20,932 nt of DNA from Jaenimonas drosophilae (Eukaryota; Euglenozoa; Kinetoplastea; Trypanosomatida; Trypanosomatidae), in NCBI GenBank assembly GCA_030849065.1, contig JASAON010001397.1, positions 1 to 20,932 of the forward strand, read 5' to 3'. Positions 7,284 to 15,100 of this stretch are shown here, piece after piece. The notes under the pieces are model-generated. The model searched no databases, was not told where the DNA came from, and was given only the letters and a program-made list of their open reading frames with translations. A program made the position numbers and the translations under genes. Each line of letters begins with the position of its first letter. Position 1 is the first letter of the stretch.

Positions 7284-7841
7284 ATGAGTGAGCGTCGCAA
7301 GGCTCACGGCTTCAAGGCGGAGCGTCAGGCACACTTCTCCAAGAAGGTTCGTACCAACTTCCTTGACGAGGGCCGCAAAAAGAAGGATGTGGAGCGTGCA
7401 CGGATGGAGGCGTACCGCAAGCTGTGTGCCGCTGAAGGTGTGCAGTCAAAGCGGCTGGAGGAGTACGATCGCACTCGTGAAGAGGCCACTGACCGTCTGC
7501 GTGAAAACCTTGAGGAGGTTGATTACAACCAAAGCCTGACCAACAATGAAAAGAAGAAGCGCAAGTACAACCTGAAGCGGAAGTTTGCATCCACCACAAT
7601 GACGGAGTTGGTGGAGAAGAAGAAGAAGAAGTACAACGCCGTCACCGGGGTGGAGGAGATGGTGAAGCGTCGCGAAGAGGATCGCGAGGCAAAACGGGTG
7701 GAGCGCGAGCGCCGCGACACGGAAAAGGCGGAGAAGATTCAGGCGCGGAGCTCTCGCAACGCCTTGTTTTCTCAACGAACGAAGAAGGGCCAACCGCTCA
7801 TGTCTAGCCGCGTGGAATCATTGCTGCAGCGCATGAAGTAG
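7284..7841 (+). CDS. Fyv7/CCDC59(TAP26)-like rRNA-processing protein
   Basis: This 185-residue protein is highly charged and almost entirely helical, with basic runs KKKRKYNLKRKF (about residues 90-101) and KKKKK (about 112-116) that could act as nuclear or nucleolar signals. The C-terminus, TKKGQPLMSSRVESLLQRM (about 166-184), resembles the conserved ending of the yeast Fyv7 and human CCDC59 family, where a KGQP motif is followed by a short helix ending in LL-x-(K/R)-(I/M). Yeast Fyv7 takes part in processing of small-subunit pre-rRNA, so a nucleolar role in 18S maturation is inferred. The assignment rests mostly on the C-terminal motif and the overall size and charge. The start is the first ATG after a good acceptor, and the sequence from that Met onward (SERRKAHGFKAERQAHFSKK) looks like coding sequence. 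Confidence 0.62.
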   Translation: MSERRKAHGFKAERQAHFSKKVRTNFLDEGRKKKDVERARMEAYRKLCAAEGVQSKRLEEYDRTREEATDRLRENLEEVDYNQSLTNNEKKKRKYNLKRKFASTTMTELVEKKKKKYNAVTGVEEMVKRREEDREAKRVERERRDTEKAEKIQARSSRNALFSQRTKKGQPLMSSRVESLLQRMK

Positions 7842-8000
7842 GCGGGTACCAGGAATGTGTACGTATGTGTGTGTGCATCTGCTTCATCAAACCGAGTAAC
7901 AATAACAACAACAACACACAGCAACAACAACAAAAAAGCACATACACTGTGTGCAGGAATGATGATCATCATTGGAGTGGTGCCACACATCAACGCTGCC

Positions 8001-8038
8001 TATTTTTCTTCGTCTTTTTCTCTTCTGATTCATGGCAG
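8001..8038 (+). promoter_or_regulatory. Predicted spliced-leader acceptor upstream of the 49-residue ORF
   Basis: A T-rich pyrimidine tract (8001-8026) is followed by the first AG at 8037-8038. It lies between two other good genes, so it implies a separate mRNA here. The first ATG after it (8059) opens only a three-codon frame; the second opens the 49-residue ORF at 8136. Confidence 0.5.
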
Positions 8039-8058
8039 ATCATTTTGCTTCTTGCTGC

Positions 8059-8070
8059 ATGATTGCATAA
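8059..8070 (+). other. Three-codon upstream ORF
   Basis: ATG ATT GCA TAA lies 20 bases after the predicted acceptor and 65 bases before the start of the 49-residue ORF. If the acceptor is right, ribosomes would meet it first and it could lower translation of the small protein. Confidence 0.35.
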
Positions 8071-8135
8071 GATTGGTCAAGCAGAACAACAAGCACACGC
8101 ACACTCACGCACACCATAAGCAACCACCACCTAGT

Positions 8136-8285
8136 ATGCACTCATATTCACTGAGTATCTTTGGCTTCATCATTGGCTGCCTGGTAATGCTCTGCGGCGT
8201 GGTGTTGCCGTTGGCGGCGATGGGGCTCCGATCCCGCTCCATCTTTCGTCGCACAGCTATTCGGCCATCGGGCCCCTTCCAGTGA
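8136..8285 (+). CDS. Candidate small single-pass membrane protein, 49 residues
   Basis: The frame from ATG 8136 to TGA 8283-8285 encodes a short N-terminus, a hydrophobic helix at about residues 8-29 (FGFIIGCLVMLCGVVLPLAA) and an Arg-rich tail with six Arg in its last 19 residues. By the positive-inside rule the tail would face the cytosol or the mitochondrial matrix. It lies in a gap of about 790 bases between the Fyv7-like gene and the next CDS, and that gap holds two separate sets of pyrimidine tract plus AG, as expected if one more gene sits between them. The open frame extends upstream to 7857, but that part contains the AAC-type repeats and the pyrimidine tract, so it is read as untranslated. 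I do not recognise the protein. Chance origin cannot be excluded at this length. Confidence 0.5.
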   Translation: MHSYSLSIFGFIIGCLVMLCGVVLPLAAMGLRSRSIFRRTAIRPSGPFQ

Positions 8286-8407
8286 GCAGTGAGGAGGCAC
8301 ATCTCCACGCGTTTCACGTGCAAAATACAAAACACAAAGAAAACATCTACGTTGTGCCGTACATTAAATGATTCATGCACGTCGTTCCACGAACATCTTC
8401 ATGATCC

Positions 8408-8450
8408 ATCTGCTTCTTCTTTCTTGTTGTTCTGTTGTGTTGTGTTGTAG
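8408..8450 (+). promoter_or_regulatory. Alternative spliced-leader acceptor, upstream of the mitochondrial protein gene
   Basis: A T/C-rich and then GT-rich stretch leads to TTGTAG with AG at 8449-8450. Use of this site would give a leader of about 180 bases. It is weaker than the site at 8561 because its 3' part is interrupted by G. Confidence 0.35.
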
Positions 8451-8488
8451 CACTAGTTGTTTCCTAAGCAGGAGGCAGGAGGCCATCT

Positions 8489-8561
8489 TTTTTTTTTTTT
8501 GTACGTCTTCGTACATCTCCTGCAATCTTTTGCCTGCTACCCACACCTACACCCTCCTCAG
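8489..8561 (+). promoter_or_regulatory. Predicted spliced-leader acceptor for the 8632 gene, with a T12 tract
   Basis: Twelve consecutive T (8489-8500) and further pyrimidine-rich sequence are followed by the first AG at 8560-8561 (CCTCCTCAG). The first ATG after it is 8632, which opens a sequence with a mitochondrial presequence. Confidence 0.6.
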
Positions 8562-8631
8562 CATATTATTCAGACCTCTCCTACACACTACAGCACACAA
8601 CATCTCCTCCCTTGACGTAGTTGGTGCCATT

Positions 8632-10572
8632 ATGCAGCGCATTTTTGGCCGTAGCCGAGTGGGGCTCGTGAGCAGCTTCACGCTAAGCCGGCGATGGGCA
8701 TCCAATAGCGGAACTGATGGATCTTCATCTTCCTCATCCAACAACAACAACAACAACAACAAGAAGGATGGCAAACACACAACAACAACGCCGACACAGT
8801 CGAAGCGTGGGGCGGCCTTTGCCACCACCACGGACAGTACGCCACCATCTCATCCACTGCATGCACCAGAAAGTGTGTATGCTCATTCGGATCTCACGAA
8901 GGATCTACGCGCACCACGTGCGGAGGTGCACTCCAAATTCAATCAGCAACAACAAAAGGTACCCACGCAAGAGTCTGGCGTACGACGTACCGCCACGAAG
9001 CCCATCATTCTTCGAGCAGCAGCATCCGCCGATGCGGCTGGCACCAACAACAAGAGTGATGGTGCCAGCTCCTCCTCCACGCCATCTTCTCCACCAACAT
9101 CATCAATATCATCATCCTCTCCATCCCCATCGGCGGTGGCGGAGCGTGTGCCTGGAGCAAAACAAGTGGTACGCACACAGGATGGCCCAACGGTGCCAGA
9201 CTATGGCCCACTGCGTGCAACAGGCTTGTGGTCCGTGGATGAGGTGGTGGATGAGCAGCGCAGCACCGTTGAATTTCGTCGTATTGATGATATTGAAACA
9301 GATATTGCCGAGCAGCTTCGTGAGCCCGATGAGGCGTTGGTGCCCTACGCGGAGGAGGAGCGCTGGAAACACCAACTGATGTTCGTACACAAGTTTTTCA
9401 AGACACCAAAACATATGACGTGGAAGGAGCTCGGGGAAGAGATCCAGTGCTTGGATTGCGTGATTAACCTGGATGAGCACCGCCCGGAGGAGATTTTCAC
9501 CATCAACTTCTTCTTCACGGACAAGGCCACGGGCCAGCGCGATGTGTTGTGGTCGGCACGCAATGATGTTTCCTACTCGGAAGGATTCACCGACTTGTTG
9601 GCCGCTGTGGGTGCGTGTTTGGGCCGGTCTGACGTACACCGCACCATTCGTTTTGATGATGGCCATGGTACCTTGCGCGATGTTACGATTCGCAAACGTT
9701 CACGCTACACCTCCGACATCACGTTGGCCTTTCGTCCGCCAGAAAGCTACGACAAGTATCGTCGCAAGGTGGAGCAGGATGAGTATGAGAGCTCCATGGA
9801 GGCGGAGGGGCTCAGCACGTGGGGGTTTCACCCACAAATGATGGATCCTGAGTATAATGATTTGGATTTTCAGGATCCCGAGGGTACTTACACCGTTGCC
9901 ATCTCTGCCCACGGCTTCAGCTTCTTGTTTCTGCGTGCCATCAAACGTTTGCTGAGCCGCCCCATGGAGGAGTACTACCGCCCATCGCAACGCATGCGCA
10001 CCGCGAAGGTTCGGACGACCGACGATATTGGTTTTGCCCACGCCATGAAGGGTTGGATGGGGATTGAGGATCAGATTTATCCCCACTTCACGCCAATCGA
10101 GGCACTGCAGGATCATTGGCTAGGCAAGGATGCCCCCTTCACGTTGTGCTCCATCATCAATAAGTTGAGGGAGATGGCGTACCTCAAGAAGGAGAATCCT
10201 GAGCTGCAATCGTGGTTGTCGGTGCGGCACCATGACACACACGCCGCCATTCGCAACTTGGGGGTGAAGATGCTCGGTGTTGGTGCGAGCACACTCTTCA
10301 TTCCATCATCTCACAACCCAACCGTGAATAGGCTGCTGCCACGGCACCAACAACGTCGGCTGGAGAGCCGCTTCTCCATCAACGCTGTGTTGGGCCTGCC
10401 CGATGAAACACGTCGGCTGGAGGAGTTCAAGCGCCTCACGGGTAGCCCATCCTCGTTGATGGATTCCGCAGCCAACAACAACAACACAACGGATGAGAAG
10501 GTGATGGAGGAGGTACGTGCATCGAGCGGTAGCACAGACAAGACCCACAACACAGACGTGAAGCAGAGCTGA
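8632..10572 (+). CDS. Hypothetical protein with mitochondrial-type presequence, 646 residues
   Basis: I do not recognise the family. From the Met at 8632 the N-terminus (MQRIFGRSRVGLVSSFTLSR and on to RRWAS) is rich in Arg, Ser and hydrophobic residues with no acidic residue, as expected of a mitochondrial import signal; this and the acceptor at 8561 select this start over the ATG at 8368. Residues about 28-190 are low-complexity, rich in Ser, Asn, Thr and Ala, with (AAC)7. A well-structured region of about 400 residues follows (from about 195), with many aromatic residues and motifs such as WKHQLMFVHKFFKTP, IFTINFFFTDKATGQRDVLW and RFDDGHGTLRDVTIRKRSRY. I see no transmembrane helix, nucleotide-binding motif or known catalytic signature. 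The C-terminal 40 residues are again Asn/Ser/Thr-rich. A role inside the mitochondrion, for example with RNA or ribosomes, is possible but is only a guess. Confidence 0.8.
   Translation: MQRIFGRSRVGLVSSFTLSRRWASNSGTDGSSSSSSNNNNNNNKKDGKHTTTTPTQSKRGAAFATTTDSTPPSHPLHAPESVYAHSDLTKDLRAPRAEVHSKFNQQQQKVPTQESGVRRTATKPIILRAAASADAAGTNNKSDGASSSSTPSSPPTSSISSSSPSPSAVAERVPGAKQVVRTQDGPTVPDYGPLRATGLWSVDEVVDEQRSTVEFRRIDDIETDIAEQLREPDEALVPYAEEERWKHQLMFVHKFFKTPKHMTWKELGEEIQCLDCVINLDEHRPEEIFTINFFFTDKATGQRDVLWSARNDVSYSEGFTDLLAAVGACLGRSDVHRTIRFDDGHGTLRDVTIRKRSRYTSDITLAFRPPESYDKYRRKVEQDEYESSMEAEGLSTWGFHPQMMDPEYNDLDFQDPEGTYTVAISAHGFSFLFLRAIKRLLSRPMEEYYRPSQRMRTAKVRTTDDIGFAHAMKGWMGIEDQIYPHFTPIEALQDHWLGKDAPFTLCSIINKLREMAYLKKENPELQSWLSVRHHDTHAAIRNLGVKMLGVGASTLFIPSSHNPTVNRLLPRHQQRRLESRFSINAVLGLPDETRRLEEFKRLTGSPSSLMDSAANNNNTTDEKVMEEVRASSGSTDKTHNTDVKQS
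8740..8760 (+). repeat. (AAC)7 microsatellite in coding sequence
   Basis: Seven perfect AAC units encode seven Asn just after the presequence of the mitochondrial protein. Confidence 0.9.
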
Positions 10573-10594
10573 GAACATTCATGAAGCCAATTTT

Positions 10595-10610
10595 GTGTGT
10601 GTGTGTGTGT
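10595..10610 (+). repeat. (GT)8 microsatellite
   Basis: Eight perfect GT units just downstream of the stop codon of the mitochondrial protein gene. Confidence 0.9.
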
Positions 10611-10690
10611 TTCGGTCGCTGCTTGCGCATTACGCTGATGGATGATGCCCTTCAGCGTGTTTCCGTGTTTTCGTCCGCTGCAGTGCTGAC

Positions 10691-10708
10691 GATGATGATG
10701 ATGATGAT
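10691..10708 (+). repeat. (GAT)6 microsatellite, non-coding
   Basis: Six perfect GAT units in the intergenic region. Confidence 0.9.
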
Positions 10709-10949
10709 GACGTTGAATGAAGATGGTGTGTACGCCAACTCTACATTCCTTCATCTTACATGCTCACACACACATAAACTAAGGATGTTGGCGGTTCAGC
10801 TGTGTTCTGCAGCTCAACAAGCGAGGTGCCACTCCAAATGTTGTTGTTCCTGATGGACGACTAAACAGCTCCGCGCCAACTTTTGTTGTGGTTGTATGAT
10901 GGCTCCTGATTGCACCATCATGAAACACGTGATGAGATGCACCAAACAA

Positions 10950-10983
10950 CTCTTCACCCCTTCATTCTTCCTCTATGATCAAG
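10950..10983 (+). promoter_or_regulatory. Predicted spliced-leader acceptor for the IFT54 gene
   Basis: A pyrimidine tract (10950-10974) is followed by the first AG at 10982-10983. No ATG occurs between this AG and the one at 11109, which starts the recognisable IFT54 N-terminus. The site lies inside the longer open frame from 10896, so the first 71 codons of that frame are not expected in the mRNA. A further AG at 11066-11067 is an alternative. Confidence 0.6.
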
Positions 10984-11108
10984 CCCCTCGTACACTATAC
11001 ATATACATACATAACATATCACACGCACCTCCACCCATCCAACCCTTTCGTTGTCTGTGGCACTCAGAGGGAGGCACCACTGCCCGCATAGAAGAAGGCG
11101 CACCAAAC

Positions 11109-11975
11109 ATGTCGGACGAGGCTGATTTTTGGTCTGCCACGCAGCAGGCCTTCGCACCACTTCAGCTCCCACGACCGGAGATGAGTGCCAAGGTGCTGAA
11201 GCGCCCGCCCTTTCGTTTCATTTTTGATGTGGTGAGCTCCATCAACGAGGTACATCATACCTTTGATGGCATGTTTCCGGCAGAGTTCCTCGATGCTGCA
11301 CACATGGATAGCAAAGAAAAGAAGGTTGAGTACCTCACTCTGCTCACGCAACACGTGCAGAAGATTCTCGGCCGCACGATTGACGTTAACCCGAAGAAAA
11401 TTGTGTCGGGAAGTGAGGTGGAGAAGACGAACAACTTCCTTCGCAGTGTGGCGGAGGCGGTGCAACGACGGAAGCAGATGCCCGCACCACCTCCTCCTCC
11501 AGCACCTCTTCCTGTGCCAACACTTGCACCACCTGTACCACCACCTGTACCACCACCTGTACCGCCACCACCACCACCACCACCAGCACCTCCAGTGATG
11601 CAGATGGAGCTGCTTAATCAGTCGGAGCGCAGCCAACTACCAAAGATGGCGGATGAGTATCTCTCATCCTCGCCGAGCCACGCCCTCGCCCGAAAGTCTG
11701 CCGAGGAGATGGCGCAACACTTCACCAAGAAGATCGAGGGCTTCTCACTTGGACTAGATGCCACGGAGGAGCGCAGCATTACTGTGGAGGCGCAGAGCAT
11801 CGTACACATGTGGCAGGAGCTTGAGCAGGATGCGGTGCCGACGAGCGATAGTAAGCTGCCCGCGGATGCTCTGGAGAAGGCCATTGCTCGTCAGCTGGAA
11901 ACGTTGCAGCAGCTGCAGGCGTTGCAGGATGAAAATGATGTGCTCGTGGAGAAGTTAGAGACCTTGGTGGTGTAG
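11109..11975 (+). CDS. IFT54: Intraflagellar transport protein IFT54 (TRAF3IP1/MIP-T3/DYF-11 family)
   Basis: The N-terminal ~120 residues match the calponin-homology-like domain of IFT54: FWSATQQAF at 7-15, KRPPFRFIFDVVSSI near 31-45 (family motif KPPFRY-x-HD), and KKIVSGSEVEKTNNFL around 96-111 (family motif ARIVAG-x-E-x-E-x-TN). A Pro-rich linker follows (about 128-165), with three 12-bp repeats encoding PPVP. The rest, about 166-288, is helical and ends in a leucine- and glutamine-rich coiled coil. IFT54 is an IFT-B2 subunit that pairs with IFT20 through its C-terminal coiled coil, and its N-terminal domain binds tubulin; it is needed to build the flagellum. At 288 residues it is shorter than human (about 690) and green algal forms, having lost most of the charged central region. 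The start at 11109 is chosen by homology of the N-terminus and by the upstream acceptor. Confidence 0.87.
   Translation: MSDEADFWSATQQAFAPLQLPRPEMSAKVLKRPPFRFIFDVVSSINEVHHTFDGMFPAEFLDAAHMDSKEKKVEYLTLLTQHVQKILGRTIDVNPKKIVSGSEVEKTNNFLRSVAEAVQRRKQMPAPPPPPAPLPVPTLAPPVPPPVPPPVPPPPPPPPAPPVMQMELLNQSERSQLPKMADEYLSSSPSHALARKSAEEMAQHFTKKIEGFSLGLDATEERSITVEAQSIVHMWQELEQDAVPTSDSKLPADALEKAIARQLETLQQLQALQDENDVLVEKLETLVV
11529..11564 (+). repeat. Three tandem 12-bp repeats encoding PPVP
   Basis: Three copies of CCACCTGTACCA, the last with one change (final A to G), encode the repeated Pro-Pro-Val-Pro of the IFT54 linker; CCA runs follow. Confidence 0.85.
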
Positions 11976-12002
11976 AAGGGGAATACATATGGCTGCTCAC
12001 GC

Positions 12003-12018
12003 GTGTGTGTGTGTGTGT
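12003..12018 (+). repeat. (GT)8 microsatellite
   Basis: Eight perfect GT units between IFT54 and the ATR gene, upstream of the predicted acceptor. Confidence 0.9.
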
Positions 12019-12051
12019 GCGTGCTCATCATCATGGTGGGGGGCAGCAACA

Positions 12052-12052
12052 N
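12052..12052. other. Ambiguous base (N) in the assembly
   Basis: A single N lies between the (GT)8 repeat and the pyrimidine tract, upstream of the predicted acceptor. It produces an unknown residue only in the spurious N-terminal extension of the ATR frame and does not affect the predicted protein. Confidence 0.95.
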
Positions 12053-12054
12053 GA

Positions 12055-12107
12055 TTCTCCTTCTTCATCTCTTCTTCTCATCTTCCATGTGTGTGTGTTC
12101 TTGTTAG
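12055..12107 (+). promoter_or_regulatory. Predicted spliced-leader acceptor for the ATR gene
   Basis: A pyrimidine tract (12055-12086) and a GT-rich spacer lead to TTGTTAG with AG at 12106-12107 (a second AG directly follows). The first ATG after it is 12143, in frame with the kinase. The open frame upstream of this point contains the tract itself and is not expected to be translated. Confidence 0.6.
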
Positions 12108-12142
12108 AGCTCATCCGTCGTGTGGCAGTTGTTGGAGAGGCG

Positions 12143-15100
12143 ATGGAGGTGCGGAGGAGTGCCACTGGCCAACACCGCTCATCCACGCATGTTTCGGCAA
12201 AGATGGAGCTGAAGAGCTGCGGTGAGGAGGCACAGCGGCTGATTGCGGAGGTATCATCACCATCGCGCTCACTGCCACACTTTTCGCAACAGCTGTTGGC
12301 CCTTTTATGGAGGTTGCGGCCTTTTCTCTTCATGACGAGCACCACAAACACCAACACCAACAACAACAGCAACAATATGAATCATCATCATCACCAACAC
12401 ATGTTGGCTGCATCTCTCTATCAATCTGGAGATGATGAACGTGATGATGCTATTGCTCGTACGGCACTGCGCATTTATCTCTCGGCCTTGCAGATTGCCG
12501 TTGAAACACCACTCGTTGTGCTCCACGGATGTACGACGCTCCTTCAGCGACTGACGTCTTTGGCAGATCCTTCCGCATCGCGATGGGTGCAATCCAGTGA
12601 GCGCTATCTCGCGGCGGTGGTGTCGGCGATGCTGACGTTGCATAAGTGGAGGTGCGATGTGGTGCACGACGTGTTGCGCTCCACCTTGATGGGCGTGGCA
12701 CGTGTGGTGGCCAACGCTGCCTCCACCTACGTTGGAAGTAGTGCGCCGCGACGTTGTACGATTGGCATTCATGAGCACACGCCCGTGTTGCTGAGTGAGT
12801 GGCTGCAGAACCCGCAAGAGCAGCGTCGTGTTCTTCGTGGTGGTGTAGAGGATGGTACATCATCATCATCATCATCAACTTCCGCAACCATGTCTCAGTC
12901 GGAACTGCAACAACTTCTCTTTTGTGGAGAGATGGTGTGCGAAACTACGACGGAGTTGGTGCGCGCAGCATTTGGCGTGTGCCACATTGTACGTGAGGTG
13001 GCACATGATCGCCTACATCATTTTCTCTCCGCCGAGGAGCGGCACGCGCTGCTTCAGCTCGCCGCCTTCATCCTCGCTGTTCGTTTAGATGAGCCATCAC
13101 GTGATGAGCATCAGCACGACGATGGTGGCCGCCGACGTCGTCTGGAGCCAACATCATCTTCACTCATCATGGGAACCAATCAGCGTTTGCATCGCACCGC
13201 GGGAGCTCTCGTTGAGCTCGCGCGTGGGGAAGGTTGGCTGCTGCCGGACGTACATGGCCCCATGATGTTGTATACCTTGGTGATGCGGCTTTCTGCACAT
13301 GCAAGCGTGGAGGACGTGGAGGCGTGGGAGGGCTCGCTGCTGATGTGGCTCGTGCGCAGCATCCGGGATGGGGTGGTGCAGCCCAGTGCGTGGAGAGATG
13401 TGCTGGAACGTATGCATGGCCTCGTATTGATGCTGATGTGCGTGCAGAGATGGCGTACTGCTGCCGCAAACACATCGATATCAGCATCATGGATGATGAA
13501 GAACGGCGCGCATCATCATCAGCTGGTGAATCAGCTGATGCTCTTGTGGCGTTGTTGTGCAGGACTCCTCACTGAAGGAGAGTGCCGTTGCCAGGCACAG
13601 GTGTTGTTGGTGCAGCTACTTGGTGCTTCACCACGCGAACATGTGCTGGCCTACTTCAGCACCCCTACTCCCTTCACGTGGTGGCTGGATGACGTACTAC
13701 TCGGCAACTCATCATCATCATCATCATCATCTTTTCACCAACACAATTGGCATGCGCTCATCGCAGCACTGCCGGAGGAGGTCGCGCACCAACTTGTCGG
13801 AGCTGCGTACACGCACATGATGGAGATGAAGCTTGATGAGTATGAGCGTGCGTGGCTGTTGGCCAACATGTTTGTGTGCCTGGAACAACAAGCTGCCTCA
13901 AGTCGTGGCGGTACGGAATGCAACCACACACCACCAACAGCAACATCAGCAACAGCAACAGCAACATCTTCATCACCATCTTCACTGGAACATGTACGTG
14001 TGGAAGTGCGTGGCGTCGTGGAGCTTGCTCTACGTGATGGGGTGAGTGAGGCACGCTTTGCCACGTGCGTACAGATTCTTGTTCTTCTTCACGCCAACAA
14101 CACCTCCAGGCATGTGGGGGAGTGGTGGAGCCACATGGAGCACTTCCTGCGTGTGGTGCCCGTGGAGAAGTTCTGGACGTGCCCGAACGTCACGTGCCAA
14201 CTGATGTACCATGTGATGGTGGATGATGCACCTGATGCAGTGGTGCAACACCTGCTCCGTCTCGTACCTCCACTCACAACATCATCGCCATCATCATCGT
14301 CGTCGTCGTCGTCGGTGAGGATGATGCGGACCGCATCGAACCTCCTCGCTGGCCTTGGTCGTGGCCTCACGGAGCGCTTGCGTGCGTTGATGAAGGGCGT
14401 ACCACTGTCATGGATTGCATCTCCTGCCACCACCGCGACCTCGTGTGCTCGGATGGCGGCTGATCCCCCACACGCGTTGATGGCGGTGCTCCACGTGCTG
14501 GAGCATCATCTTCAATGGATGAAGGACGTGCGGAGTTTTCTGCTCACAATACTGCCCGCACGCACAATGGATGTTGGTGATGATGATGATGATGAGTGGT
14601 GTTCGGCGGTGGGGTTGGTCGTGGAGAGCTATCAACGTGCGTTGCTGCTTCTGCATGTGTTGTGTGTGCCATTTTCTCCAACAGGCGCTCCAATGCGTGA
14701 GGAAAATGAAGTTGTGGAGGTGGAGAGCAACGAAGATAGCGTAGATGTGCTGGAGCTGAGCAACGACCCACCCGCCATGCCACGAGATTTGTTTTCAGCA
14801 CGGCTGGAAAAGTTGGTAATGGAGCTGCGTGGCCATGCACATCATCTCCTCCTTGTGCTCCACCCCCTGTACGTGGAGCTCCGTGGGGATGCCAACCACA
14901 CCTGCATCCACGCACTTCGCGACGCCATCTTTCAGGCCATTGCCCTTTCTGCCGTGCTGCAACAACAGCACCACCAACAACAGCAACAACATGTTGCTGT
15001 GGTGGAGATCCTGTTTGAGCACATGGATGCATGGACGCATGCCCCAGCCCTCCTCGGCCACGGTTGTTTGGCACTCACATGGATGCTCCAACATCAACGC

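Larger units (their letters stand above)
8286..8631 (+). other. Intergenic region with two candidate acceptors
   Basis: These 346 bases hold no credible separate gene. The frame of the downstream gene is open back to an ATG at 8368, but the added 88 codons cover two pyrimidine tracts and two candidate acceptors, so they are taken as leader and intergenic sequence. Confidence 0.65.
10573..11108 (+). other. Intergenic region (3' UTR and 5' UTR)
   Basis: These 536 bases contain (GT)8 at 10595-10610, (GAT)6 at 10691-10708, and a pyrimidine tract with acceptor before IFT54. A 90-codon frame at 10581-10853 is built largely from the repeats and resembles no real protein. I see no RNA gene. Confidence 0.7.

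Noticed and set aside
8368..8631. N-terminal 88-codon extension of the mitochondrial protein, rich in Leu, Cys, Ser and Phe, resembling a signal peptide
   Set aside because: It is the translation of two pyrimidine tracts and their acceptors; the downstream Met starts a clear mitochondrial presequence.
10581..10853. 90-codon + strand ORF after the mitochondrial protein gene
   Set aside because: It is made largely of the GT and GAT repeats (Cys-Val and Met runs), with no tract plus AG directly before it.
10896..11108. 71-codon extension of IFT54
   Set aside because: It spans a pyrimidine tract and AG, and the IFT54 family N-terminus begins at the 11109 Met.
12005..12142. 46-codon extension of ATR containing the ambiguous residue
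   Set aside because: It translates the GT repeat, the N and the pyrimidine tract; the first ATG after the acceptor is 12143.
13234..13575. 113-codon overlapping + frame inside ATR
   Set aside because: The ATR frame here gives regular amphipathic helices typical of HEAT repeats; the other frame is Gly/Arg/Cys-rich shadow sequence.
14544..15074. Long minus-strand ORFs (up to 231 codons, for example 3214-3909 and 14544-15074)
   Set aside because: They lie opposite strongly supported genes, follow from the codon bias and repeats of the sense strand, and show no family features.
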